The position numbers and the translations under genes are program-made. The notes beneath the pieces were generated by a model. It searched no databases, was not told the origin of the DNA, and saw only the letters and a program-made list of their open reading frames with translations. From Parachlamydiales bacterium (GTDB lineage Bacteria > Chlamydiota > Chlamydiia > Chlamydiales > Rhabdochlamydiaceae), in assembly GCA_003153295.1 (NCBI GenBank), contig PLXY01000007.1, forward strand, positions 62,001-126,000: a stretch of DNA of 64,000 nucleotides. The letters run 5' to 3'. Below, piece after piece: positions 43,246 to 51,608 of the stretch (position 1 is its first letter; each line of letters starts with the position of its first letter).

Positions 43246-43630
43246 AATTATGCAAGAGATCGAGGGGAGCTTTCTAAAAAAAGACATCCCTACTTTCCAC
43301 GTGGGCGACACACTTTGCATCCACACCCGAATTGTTGAAGGTGAAAAAGAGCGTATTCAGATGTTTACCGGTACAGTGATTGCACGCCGGGGAAGCGGCC
43401 TTTCAGAAACAGTGGCTCTTTATCGCGTATCTTATGGCGCCGGTATGGAAAGAGTGTTCCTCGTCCATAGCCCTCGCATTGCAAAAGTAGAAGTGATGAA
43501 AAGCGGAAAAGTGCGTAAAGCTAAGCTCTATCACTTACGAGGTACTTCAGGGAAGGCTTCTAAAGTTAAAGAGCAAATCGGAGGCGCTGCCCATGAAGAA
43601 ACAGTTACTTCCGATTCAGCAGCGACTTGA
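43232..43630 (+). CDS. rplS: 50S ribosomal protein L19
   Basis: A 132-residue ribosomal protein at the subunit interface. It shows FHVGDTLCIHTRIVEGEKERIQ, FTGTVIARRGSGLSETVALYR and FLVHSPRIAKVEVMKSGKVRKAKLYHLR. The C-terminal 20 residues are an acidic and serine/threonine-rich tail not found in E. coli L19. AAGGAG precedes the start at 43232. It overlaps trmD upstream and rnhB downstream (38 bp). It matches CT028. Confidence 0.96.
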   Translation: MKQNKIMQEIEGSFLKKDIPTFHVGDTLCIHTRIVEGEKERIQMFTGTVIARRGSGLSETVALYRVSYGAGMERVFLVHSPRIAKVEVMKSGKVRKAKLYHLRGTSGKASKVKEQIGGAAHEETVTSDSAAT

Positions 43631-44273
43631 GATAGCCCGTTTAAAAACGCTGACAGCTTACGAAAGAAGAGCCCGTGGCCAGGGTTATAAGTGGGTCGCG
43701 GGAGTTGACGAAGCTGGCCGAGGCCCTCTTGCGGGGCCTGTCGTAGCGGCTGCTTGCATTCTTCCTGAAGATTTTCATCTTCCGGGGATCAATGACAGTA
43801 AAAAACTCACCGCTGAAGAGCGGGAGAGGCTATATGATAAGATTAAAGAAAATCCCGCTATTTTATCCGGGATTGGGATCGTTGAAGCCCTGATCATCGA
43901 TCAGATTAATATTTTGCAGGCGACTTTCCAGGCAATGGTCGCCGCTATTTTACAGCTCGCGCAAAAGCCAGATTACATCTTGATCGATGGCAATCAGCTA
44001 CCACGGCTGGATATGCGGTGTGAGGCTATTGTTGAAGGGGATACCCTTTCTCAATCAATCATGGCAGCCTCTATCCTGGCTAAAGTAACCCGCGATAAGA
44101 TTATGCTCGAGCATCACAAAGTGTGGCCGGCATACGGCTTTAAAGAGAATAAAGGATATCCCACTGAGAAGCATCGAGAGTGCTTAAAGAATTTAGGGCC
44201 TTGTCCGATTCACCGAATGAGTTATGAACCTGTAAAACTGGCAAGAAAAGAACCTTTAACAAGTTTGAGTTGA
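43593..44273 (+). CDS. rnhB: Ribonuclease HII
   Basis: A 226-residue RNase H that removes ribonucleotides from DNA and RNA primers. The catalytic Asp-Glu pair is in VAGVDEAGRGPLAGPVVAAA, a further Asp is in YILIDGNQLP, and the last metal ligand region is AASILAKVTRDKIM. The family end YPTEKHRECLKNLGPCPIHRMSY is complete. The ATG has GGAGG about 9 nt upstream, inside rplS. It matches CT029. The stop shares a base with the next start (TGATG). Confidence 0.96.
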   Translation: MKKQLLPIQQRLEIARLKTLTAYERRARGQGYKWVAGVDEAGRGPLAGPVVAAACILPEDFHLPGINDSKKLTAEERERLYDKIKENPAILSGIGIVEALIIDQINILQATFQAMVAAILQLAQKPDYILIDGNQLPRLDMRCEAIVEGDTLSQSIMAASILAKVTRDKIMLEHHKVWPAYGFKENKGYPTEKHRECLKNLGPCPIHRMSYEPVKLARKEPLTSLS

Positions 44274-45133
44274 TGACCATGCGACGCAGTATGACGGCCT
44301 ATGGCCGTGCACAACACCATTCTAAATTAGGCCGCTGGACGGTGGATATCCATTCCGTCAATCGGAAGGGCCTAGATTTAAATATTGCGCTCCCGCATAG
44401 CCTCATGTTTTTAGACGGAGATCTTCGAAAATGGATCAGCGCGACCGCTGAAAGAGGTCAGGTTTCTGTCCGTATTTCCTTTGAGTTTCTAGAGATCAAA
44501 GAATCGATCCATTCATTAAAAGAACATCAAAAAAAATGGGTCAAAATCGCTAAAGCTCTGGGACTGCCTGCCTCCTCTATCGATTTACGGTTCTTGGTGG
44601 ACCGGCTTGATCCTAGCGTCGTTCCTGTCGAAGAGAAAACATTAAAAACCGATTTGCAAAAAGCGTGGGATATAGCCTCTAAGAACTGGGTGGCTATGAA
44701 AGAAAAAGAAGGTAATGCCCTGGTCCACGATATTGAAAAGCGGATGCAGCATATCGAAAAAGAATTGCAGAAAGTTTTAAAATTACAGCCTCTCTTACAA
44801 GAGAGATACCGTAAAAAACTTCAAGAGCGGATGAGAGAGATAAAAGTCGATGTGGAAGAAGACCGGCTCTTGCGGGAAGCCGCACTGATGGCCGACAAGG
44901 CCGATATTTCTGAGGAAGTCACAAGGCTGCATTCTCATTTAGAGCAGATGCATGAATATCTTCGCTCGAAAGAAAAAAGCGTAGGGCGTACTCTGGATTT
45001 TTTAGCCCAAGAAATGGGGAGAGAGATCGGCACCTTGATGGCCAAAGCCGGTGATACGGATATTTCCAAGGTTGCAATTGTGATTAAAAGCGAAGTTGAA
45101 AAAATTCGAGAACAGGTGCAAAACATTGAATAA
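44273..45133 (+). CDS. YicC/YloC family endoribonuclease
   Basis: A 286-residue protein of the YicC-like family, reported as an endoribonuclease acting on sRNAs and mRNAs. The N-terminal block RRSMTAYGRAQ and the strand VDIHSVNRKGLDLNIALP are typical, as is the end LDFLAQEMGREIGTLMAKAGD followed by KSEVEKIREQVQNIE. The ATG at 44273 shares a base with the rnhB stop and is preferred to the TTG before it. It lies between rnhB and gmk; I do not recall it at this position in C. trachomatis, so it is either retained or gained in this lineage. Confidence 0.9.
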   Translation: MTMRRSMTAYGRAQHHSKLGRWTVDIHSVNRKGLDLNIALPHSLMFLDGDLRKWISATAERGQVSVRISFEFLEIKESIHSLKEHQKKWVKIAKALGLPASSIDLRFLVDRLDPSVVPVEEKTLKTDLQKAWDIASKNWVAMKEKEGNALVHDIEKRMQHIEKELQKVLKLQPLLQERYRKKLQERMREIKVDVEEDRLLREAALMADKADISEEVTRLHSHLEQMHEYLRSKEKSVGRTLDFLAQEMGREIGTLMAKAGDTDISKVAIVIKSEVEKIREQVQNIE

Positions 45134-45725
45134 TCAACTTTTAGGTAATTCTTCTCACGGACTCATCTTTGTCATCAGCGCTCCTGCAGGCACGGGTAAA
45201 ACGACTCTTGTCAATATGCTGACGCATGAATTTCCTGCCGTGGTACGCAGTGTTTCCTGCACGACCCGCCAGCCCCGTCCTAGTGAACACGAAGGGAAAG
45301 ATTATTTGTTTTTAAGCAAAGAGGCGTTTGAGGCCAAAATCGAGCAAGGCGACTTCCTTGAACATGCCCAAGTCTTCGGAGATTATTACGGCACTTCTCA
45401 AGCATTTGTCAAAAAACAGCAGGCTCTTGGCAAGCACGTCGTCCTCGTCATCGATACACAAGGCGCCCTCCAGCTTCAAAAACAGCTTAAAGAAGCCATT
45501 TTTATTTTTATCAGCCCTCCTTCTCTTGTCGAATTGAAAGAGCGGCTCCATAAACGAAAAACAGAAAACCCTCAGTCGATTGAAGAAAGACTTGCTTGGG
45601 CAAGACGAGAATTGGAGATGGTATCCCATTATGACTATCACATCATCAATGACCACCTCGAAACTGCCTATACCGTTTTAAAAAGCATCTTCATCGCCGA
45701 AGAACACAAAGTTAGGAGAAAATAA
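45126..45725 (+). CDS. gmk: Guanylate kinase
   Basis: A protein of about 199 residues that phosphorylates GMP. The P-loop reads SAPAGTGKTTLVNML where most members have SAPSGAGKSSL. The GMP-binding part is SVSCTTRQPRPSEHEGKDYLF, and the lid is RLHKRKTENPQSIEERL. No ATG precedes the P-loop in frame. The TTG at 45126 is chosen because AGGTG lies 7 nt upstream; another TTG at 45096 has no ribosome site. It overlaps the yicC end. It matches CT030. Confidence 0.94.
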   Translation: MNNQLLGNSSHGLIFVISAPAGTGKTTLVNMLTHEFPAVVRSVSCTTRQPRPSEHEGKDYLFLSKEAFEAKIEQGDFLEHAQVFGDYYGTSQAFVKKQQALGKHVVLVIDTQGALQLQKQLKEAIFIFISPPSLVELKERLHKRKTENPQSIEERLAWARRELEMVSHYDYHIINDHLETAYTVLKSIFIAEEHKVRRK

Positions 45726-45958
45726 TGAACCACAAAGAACAATTGACCAACGAAGCGCTTAAAAAGCATTTCAAAGACAATTTTGAATTAGCGCTGTTCA
45801 CGATCAACGTGGCACGCTATTTGATCAAAGCCGGACATGAAGTCGATATCCCGCAATTGCTCAAAGAGATTCAAAAAAACCCCACTCTCTATACTCCGGA
45901 ATCATTGCAGGCTTTAGATAAAGCAGATGAAGAAGACCGCAGAGATGACCAAAGCTAA
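45725..45958 (+). CDS. Small protein at the rpoZ position, possible divergent RNA polymerase omega
   Basis: A 77-residue protein whose ATG shares a base with the gmk stop (TAATG), with AGGAGA upstream. In many bacteria gmk is followed by rpoZ. Residues 15-45 read NFELALFTINVARYLIKAGH...LLKEI, which resembles the omega pattern (NRF.LV...A.RAR.L......ALREI), but the identity is low and the usual N-terminal segment differs. A small orphan is found at this place in Chlamydia too (CT031). The omega reading is a hypothesis. Confidence 0.6.
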   Translation: MNHKEQLTNEALKKHFKDNFELALFTINVARYLIKAGHEVDIPQLLKEIQKNPTLYTPESLQALDKADEEDRRDDQS

Positions 45959-47633
45959 TAAGGTCCTCATCACGTCCGCGTTGCCCTATGCCAATGGGCA
46001 ACTCCATTTTGGACATATCGCAGGCGCTTACCTGCCGGCAGACTGTTATGCCCGGTTTGAAAGGCTTCAAGGTAAAGATGTCCTCTTTATCTGTGGATCG
46101 GATGAGTATGGCGTTGCCATTACGTTAAGCGCAGATCTGGCAGGCCGCTCTCCCAAAGACCATGTCGATCTTTTCCATGCGATTAATAAAGATCTCTTTT
46201 CTCAGCTGAACTTTTCCTTCGACCATTTTTCACGGACCTCTTGGGAAGGACATGTTCCCACGGTCCAGCAGTTTTTTTTAGACCTTCTCGCTAATAACTA
46301 TATCGAAGAGAAGGTCACAGACCAGCTTTATTCCCCGCAGGACAACCGATTTCTTGCCGACCGGTATGTGATCGGTACTTGCCCTAAATGCGGCTTTACA
46401 GAGGCCCGCGGCGATGAATGTCAACGGTGCGGTTCCAGCTATGAAGCCACCGATTTGAAAAATCCTCGCTCCAAGCTCACGAAGGCTCCTCTCATCTTGA
46501 AAGCCACTAAACACTGGTTTTTACGTTTTGATCTCTTTAAAGATAAACTCAATGATTGGATTGCCAAGAAAAATTGGAAGTCTAACGTCATCAACTTTGC
46601 TAAATCATATATCGATGATTTAAAGCCCCGCGCCATCACCCGTGATGGCGAGTGGGGAGTGCCAATCCCTCTTCCTGGAACTGAAGGCAAAGTTCTCTAT
46701 GTTTGGTTCGATGCTCCTATTGGCTATATTTCAGCGACAAAAGAATGGGCCGAGCTCAAAGGCAAACCTGATGCTTGGAAAGATTTCTGGTTAGATTCCC
46801 ATACCAAATATGTGCAATTCATCGGCAAAGACAACATTCCCTTCCACGCCGTCTTCTTCCCTGCAATGGAAATGGGACAAAATACTCCTTATAAAACAGT
46901 CGACGAACTTCCTGCCAATGAGTTCCTTAATTTAGAGGGACGCCAGTTCAGCAAATCGGAAGGATGGACTATCGATTTGGCCGATTTTTTCCAAAACTTT
47001 ACCTCGGACCAAATCCGGTATACGCTGGCGGCTAACGCTCCTGAAAATCAGGATTCTGAATTTACGTGGAAAGACTTTCAGACCCGGTGCAATTCTGAAC
47101 TTCTCGGCAAATACGGCAACCTCGCCAACCGGGTTCTCGTCTTTCTACAAAATCAGCTTCAAGGCAAAGTCCCTTCTAACAAAAATCTCTCAGACTCAGA
47201 CCGCACTTTCTTAACTCAGATTGATACAATTGTTCAGGAAGCAGCTAAGTCATATGAACAGTTTAATCTCCGTCGTGCTACTCAGCTCATGATGCTAATT
47301 GCTCAGACGGGGAATGTCTATTTTGATGAAAGAAAGCCGTGGACGCTGGCAAAAACTCCCGAAACCCGTCCTCAAATGGAATCCGTTCTGTATTGCTGTC
47401 TAGAATGTTTAAAAAGACTTGCGCTTGTTTCTTCTCCGATCATCCCAGAAGCGGCCCAAAAACTTTGGGAAATGCTCGGTTATACGACGATCCTAGCCAA
47501 TGAAAAATGGGATCAAGTGGTGAAGGAAGAAATTCCACAAACACTTCCTGCTCCTCAAGTTCTATTCAAACGGATTGAGAATGTTGTCATTGAAGAACAA
47601 GAGAGTAAGCTCAAATCCCTTCTGAAGAGTTAA
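45945..47633 (+). CDS. metG: Methionyl-tRNA synthetase
   Basis: An enzyme of about 562 residues charging tRNA-Met. The HIGH motif is HFGH in PYANGQLHFGHIAGAYL, and the KMSKS loop is FSKS in EGRQFSKSEGWTIDL. Four cysteines form a zinc knuckle (CPKCGFTEARGDECQRCG). The anticodon-binding helical domain follows. The C-terminal dimerisation domain of the longer MetG form is absent, as in Chlamydia (CT032). Two in-frame ATG codons, 45927 and 45945, are possible; the second leaves less overlap. It converges with metQ with a 4-bp overlap. Confidence 0.95.
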   Translation: MTKANKVLITSALPYANGQLHFGHIAGAYLPADCYARFERLQGKDVLFICGSDEYGVAITLSADLAGRSPKDHVDLFHAINKDLFSQLNFSFDHFSRTSWEGHVPTVQQFFLDLLANNYIEEKVTDQLYSPQDNRFLADRYVIGTCPKCGFTEARGDECQRCGSSYEATDLKNPRSKLTKAPLILKATKHWFLRFDLFKDKLNDWIAKKNWKSNVINFAKSYIDDLKPRAITRDGEWGVPIPLPGTEGKVLYVWFDAPIGYISATKEWAELKGKPDAWKDFWLDSHTKYVQFIGKDNIPFHAVFFPAMEMGQNTPYKTVDELPANEFLNLEGRQFSKSEGWTIDLADFFQNFTSDQIRYTLAANAPENQDSEFTWKDFQTRCNSELLGKYGNLANRVLVFLQNQLQGKVPSNKNLSDSDRTFLTQIDTIVQEAAKSYEQFNLRRATQLMMLIAQTGNVYFDERKPWTLAKTPETRPQMESVLYCCLECLKRLALVSSPIIPEAAQKLWEMLGYTTILANEKWDQVVKEEIPQTLPAPQVLFKRIENVVIEEQESKLKSLLKS

Positions 47634-48406
47634 AAAGCCGGTAAGATTTCCCCTTTATATTTTTCCAAAATAAAGGCTCTCATTTTTTCTGAAGTCATCG
47701 CTGCTTTCAAAGCTTGAATGTCGGCTCGTGTTTCATCTCCGGTCCGAATCACAATAATATTCGCATAAGGTGAATTTTTATTTTCCAGCAATAAAGCGTC
47801 TTTCTCCGGAGATAGGTGAGCTTCTAGGGCATAATTCGTATTAATAGCTGCTATCTCGACATCTTCAAGCGTGCGCGGGAGCATCGCTGCATCGACTTCG
47901 ATGAACTTAAGACGTTTCGGGTTTTTAGTGATGTTTAAGACAGTTGCCTGGAGATTATTAGAATCGTCTAATTGAACGATTCCTTGCTGCTGAAGCAATA
48001 AGAGGGCTCTTGCTTCATTGGTAGGATCGTTGGGAATAGCCACCACGCCACCCTCTTTTAATTCAGATAAATGATGGATTTTTTTGGAATAAATCCCCAT
48101 CGGCTCGATTTCGATTTTAGCGATGCTTTCGATTTTGTAGTTAAACTGCTTAATTTGTTCTTCCAAAAAAGGAATATGTTGGAAAAAGTTGGCATCCGCT
48201 TCGCCGTCGTTAAGCGCGCGGTTAGGCATGTTGTAATCGTCGGTGATGACAATGTTCAGCTCGATTCCTTGGGCCTTTAGATCAGGTTTGATAAATTCTA
48301 ACATCTGGGCATGTGGAACAGGTGTAGCAACGACTTTCAAGCCATCCTTAGACTGAGAGCAGCCGAGTAGAAATACTAAAGCAAGGGAGAAAATGTATTT
48401 AATCAT
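47630..48406 (-). CDS. metQ: MetQ/NlpA-type substrate-binding lipoprotein
   Basis: A 258-residue lipoprotein. The signal peptide ends in the lipobox LLGC near residue 16. The mature part follows the NlpA family: LKVVATPVPHAQMLEF, NIVITDDYNMPNRALNDGEADANFFQHIPFLEEQI and VVAIPNDPTNEARALLLLQQQGI, which form the methionine site. With MetI and MetN it imports D/L-methionine. It is the last gene of a metNIQ operon and overlaps MetI by 8 bp. Confidence 0.9.
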   Translation of the reverse strand: MIKYIFSLALVFLLGCSQSKDGLKVVATPVPHAQMLEFIKPDLKAQGIELNIVITDDYNMPNRALNDGEADANFFQHIPFLEEQIKQFNYKIESIAKIEIEPMGIYSKKIHHLSELKEGGVVAIPNDPTNEARALLLLQQQGIVQLDDSNNLQATVLNITKNPKRLKFIEVDAAMLPRTLEDVEIAAINTNYALEAHLSPEKDALLLENKNSPYANIIVIRTGDETRADIQALKAAMTSEKMRAFILEKYKGEILPAF

Positions 48407-49085
48407 GAGAGAGCTGGCCTCTTTTCTTTAAGATCGATTTTGCAATCGCTCCTCCAGCCCATTGTACTGTTTGCACTAGAATGATCAGGAGAAGGACTGT
48501 GGATATCATAATGAACGTATTGAACCGGTTATAACCGTATTGAATGGCCACTTGGCCCAGACCTCCTCCTCCCACTAATCCGACCATCGCGCTAAAGCCG
48601 ATTAGGCTGACAATGACTAAGGTAATTCCTGAGACAATGGAAGGAAGAGCTTCTCGAAGCAGAACTTTGGTGACAATCTGCCATGTCGAAGATCCCATAA
48701 CAATCGCCGCTTCTAAAACATGCCGGTTCACTTCCTTAAGACTGGTCTCGACTAGGCGAGCGACAAAGGGAGCTGCTGCAAGAGTCAGCGGGACGATAGA
48801 GGCCGTCGTTCCTAAGCTAGTACCTACTATCCATCGAGTGAACGGAATGAGGGCTACCATCAGAATGGCAAACGGGAAAGAACGGCCGATATTGACAATC
48901 GTCTCTAAAATTCTATAGAGATGCGGGCGCGCTTGAATATGTCCTTTATCCGTCATTGTTAAAATCACGCCGATCGGAAGTCCAATCAGCACCGCAAAAA
49001 AAGCCGATGCGAAGACCATGTAAAGGGTATTCCAGAGTTGTAAAGGCAACAGTTGCATAGCAAGATGGAGGTTATTAGAGTCCAT
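48399..49085 (-). CDS. metI: Methionine ABC transporter permease MetI
   Basis: A 228-residue permease with five membrane helices. The ATG at 49085 is chosen because GAGGTG precedes it inside the end of metN and a longer reading would add eight unrelated residues. The binding-protein-dependent transport motif lies in EAAIVMGSSTWQIVTKVLLREALPSI, the loop contacting the ATPase. MPxxxx helices such as IGLPIGVILTMTDKG are typical. It overlaps metN by 11 bp and metQ by 8 bp. Confidence 0.92.
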   Translation of the reverse strand: MDSNNLHLAMQLLPLQLWNTLYMVFASAFFAVLIGLPIGVILTMTDKGHIQARPHLYRILETIVNIGRSFPFAILMVALIPFTRWIVGTSLGTTASIVPLTLAAAPFVARLVETSLKEVNRHVLEAAIVMGSSTWQIVTKVLLREALPSIVSGITLVIVSLIGFSAMVGLVGGGGLGQVAIQYGYNRFNTFIMISTVLLLIILVQTVQWAGGAIAKSILKKRGQLSHD

Positions 49086-50100
49086 TTTCAAGCACCTCGT
49101 AGTGAACATTCTTCTCGGTCAGAAAATCTAACGAATGTTGAATTCCCTCAGGAGTCCCCGTGAGTTCAATCACCAACGTGCCAATGATGGTATTTTGCAA
49201 ATTGTCAATCCAGCCCAGCAAAATATTGGCTTCGACGTTGAATTTTTTAATCATTTGCGAAATGTTAGGCTCTCCGGCTGTCTTCCCTTTGAATTTTAGT
49301 CTTAAAAGTTTCCGGTTAGGTGAAAGATCTTTGAAAAAGAAAGAGGGGATTTCATGGGCGGTATTTTGAAGAAAGTGTTTTGTTGTCGGATGCTTAGGGT
49401 CTCCAAAAATCTGTGTCACGAGTCCATTTTCAACAATTTTGCCTTTTTCAATCACCGCGACTTTATTGCATATCCGTTTGATGACTTCCATTTCATGGGT
49501 GATCAAGATGATGGTAATGCCAGTTTTTTTATGGATAGTTTTCAGTAGCACTAAAATTTCTTTGGTCGTTTTGGGATCGAGAGCAGATGTCGCTTCATCG
49601 CAGAGTAAAATTTCAGGCTGATGGGCGAGAGCTCGAGCAATGCCGACTCTTTGCTTTTCTCCACCGCTTAAGTGGGAAGGATAGGCGTCTTTTTTATCTG
49701 CAAGACCAACTAATCCTAACAATTCATCAATCCGCCTCTGCTGGACTTCTGCAGGAACATGGGAGATCTCAAGAGGATAAGCGATATTTCCGGCAACGGT
49801 CCTAGAAGAAAGAAGATTAAAGTGTTGAAAAATCATCCCCGTTTTTTTACGAAAATGGCGAAGATGTTTTCCTTCCAAATGACTAATATCATTTCCATCA
49901 AAAAGAATTTTGCCTGAACTGGGTTTAACAAGTCTTGCAAGGCATCGAATCAGTGTTGATTTGCCTGCGCCGCTAAGACCAATGATGCCATAGATATCTC
50001 CTTTTTCGATTGAAAGAGAAATATCTTGTAGAGCATGGACGGCAGTTTCTGCCTGTCCATAGCTTTTAAAAATACCTTTAATTTCAATAATTGGGGTCAT
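49075..50100 (-). CDS. metN: Methionine ABC transporter ATP-binding protein MetN
   Basis: A 341-residue ATPase. Walker A is GLSGAGKSTLIRCL, the signature LSGGEKQRVGIARAL, and Walker B EILLCDEATSALDP. After the nucleotide-binding domain comes the regulatory NIL/ACT-like domain (residues about 265-341), which in E. coli binds methionine and inhibits transport. All three parts of the importer are present, so the operon should be functional. It sits between metG and recD2, which are neighbours in C. trachomatis, and so is an insertion in that order. Confidence 0.93.
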   Translation of the reverse strand: MTPIIEIKGIFKSYGQAETAVHALQDISLSIEKGDIYGIIGLSGAGKSTLIRCLARLVKPSSGKILFDGNDISHLEGKHLRHFRKKTGMIFQHFNLLSSRTVAGNIAYPLEISHVPAEVQQRRIDELLGLVGLADKKDAYPSHLSGGEKQRVGIARALAHQPEILLCDEATSALDPKTTKEILVLLKTIHKKTGITIILITHEMEVIKRICNKVAVIEKGKIVENGLVTQIFGDPKHPTTKHFLQNTAHEIPSFFFKDLSPNRKLLRLKFKGKTAGEPNISQMIKKFNVEANILLGWIDNLQNTIIGTLVIELTGTPEGIQHSLDFLTEKNVHYEVLENGL

Positions 50101-50214
50101 ATTCTATAGGTATAATATTTTTGTTTTAGCATTAAATTTTAACGTTTCTACAGCTAAAATTCAATGTCAATTCAAGGGTAAAATCTAATTATAAATTATT
50201 TTTATTTGAAAACA

Positions 50215-51594
50215 TTAGGATAATTGCTTCATGGAAGACTGACCTAAGGTCTCATGGAGAAAACGGATGGCTCCTCGCCGATTCAGAGTTTTATCTTCAA
50301 AGTACTGCTCAGAAACATACTTTTCCGGTTCTTCTACTTTACCTTTCATCCGCTCTGCTAAAAATATCCCAATATCCATTTGCCACGCATTCATTTGACA
50401 GCACGTCAAGAAGGAGTCCACGCAATGCTTTTCCCATTCCTCTTGTAAATATCGAAAAACATCGGGCCATTGATAAGGCAGCGATGTCGATTTTTTGACA
50501 ACATGGATATCGACGGAAGGAGCTTCAAGTTCTTTTTTACCCAGTTTCTCGCCATAGTGATATAAAAGAGTGCTCATTAGATTAGAACTATGGGAAGTTT
50601 CGTTTGTGGAATAAACAGTCGATAGAAATGTTAGGAGATGTTGATCGATAAATTCCGATTTCCATTGAAGGGCTTTATTTAAAGGGCTCACTGTTTTATT
50701 CGTCAATTCTCGATATTGCTTTTCAGAAACCGTTGCCCATTCCGGTACACAAAAACCAGAAGCATAAACGAGTTCATCTAAGCAGTTTTTAATTTTATCA
50801 TTAGTCATTCCTGATGCTTTAAGAATTGTCAGCAATTCTTGCAAATACCGTTGAGCTAAAGCATACGTGTTCTTTAAAGCTGGGGTTTTATCCGTTAAAA
50901 TAGTGTTACACATCTTTTCTAAAGATTTTTGAGACGCTACATGCTTTTTACTCCACCAATTATTGAGCCAGACAGACCAGTGGCCTTCAGGATTTTCGAT
51001 CCGCTGGACTACTTGTTTGTAAAAAGCCCCAAGGGTTGTAATGTCTTGCTTGCTCGGCGGCATATCTAAAATGTCATTTTGGGGAGCAGGCTCCCTTAAA
51101 AGTTCAGGAGAAAGAGGTGGAGGCGCGTTTTCTTGCACCTTCCAGCCGACAATGTCTTTCTTCTGTAAAACCCTCTCAAGGGATTCGGGAAGAGTGATTA
51201 TGGCCCCGGGTAACAAATGAACGAGTATGGCACAGACTTTTTCTTTGGCCAAAGGCTGTTCGATGATGGTGATCGAGGTAAGGATGAACTGTCCTATGAA
51301 ACAAATCCGATTGATCTGGGCAGAGAACTCTTCATCGGTTACATTGCGAAGTCCATGTTTTTGCTCATTATTGATCGCAATCCAGCGGTCGACACATTGC
51401 ATAAAAATATCAACGATTATTGCAGCCTGACAGGTGTCAAAGTAGGTTTTTAAACGAGGTATTTTATTCAAGCAGCCTGTCCACAAAGCTGTATTCAGAA
51501 TGACAGTGCCATCAGAATTTAGAGAATAGGCGACAAAGCGCTCTTTAACGGTTCTTAGGCTTTGATCTAAGTTTCCCAACAGCGTAGAGGTCAT
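50215..51594 (-). CDS. Large orphan protein of unknown function
   Basis: A 459-residue, mainly helical soluble protein that I cannot place in a family. The middle is proline-rich (ENAPPPLSPELLREPAPQND, residues about 150-175), separating two helical halves. The second half contains scattered cysteines (GFCVPEWATVSEKQY, HCVDSFLTCCQMNAWQ). No signal peptide or membrane helix is seen. It is 14 bp downstream of recD2 in the same direction and may share its transcript. Its position in the metG-recD2 gap suggests a lineage-specific gene; two helical lobes joined by a proline linker would fit a secreted effector, but this is guesswork. Confidence 0.65.
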   Translation of the reverse strand: MTSTLLGNLDQSLRTVKERFVAYSLNSDGTVILNTALWTGCLNKIPRLKTYFDTCQAAIIVDIFMQCVDRWIAINNEQKHGLRNVTDEEFSAQINRICFIGQFILTSITIIEQPLAKEKVCAILVHLLPGAIITLPESLERVLQKKDIVGWKVQENAPPPLSPELLREPAPQNDILDMPPSKQDITTLGAFYKQVVQRIENPEGHWSVWLNNWWSKKHVASQKSLEKMCNTILTDKTPALKNTYALAQRYLQELLTILKASGMTNDKIKNCLDELVYASGFCVPEWATVSEKQYRELTNKTVSPLNKALQWKSEFIDQHLLTFLSTVYSTNETSHSSNLMSTLLYHYGEKLGKKELEAPSVDIHVVKKSTSLPYQWPDVFRYLQEEWEKHCVDSFLTCCQMNAWQMDIGIFLAERMKGKVEEPEKYVSEQYFEDKTLNRRGAIRFLHETLGQSSMKQLS

Positions 51595-51608
51595 AGCGTA
51601 TATTCTAA

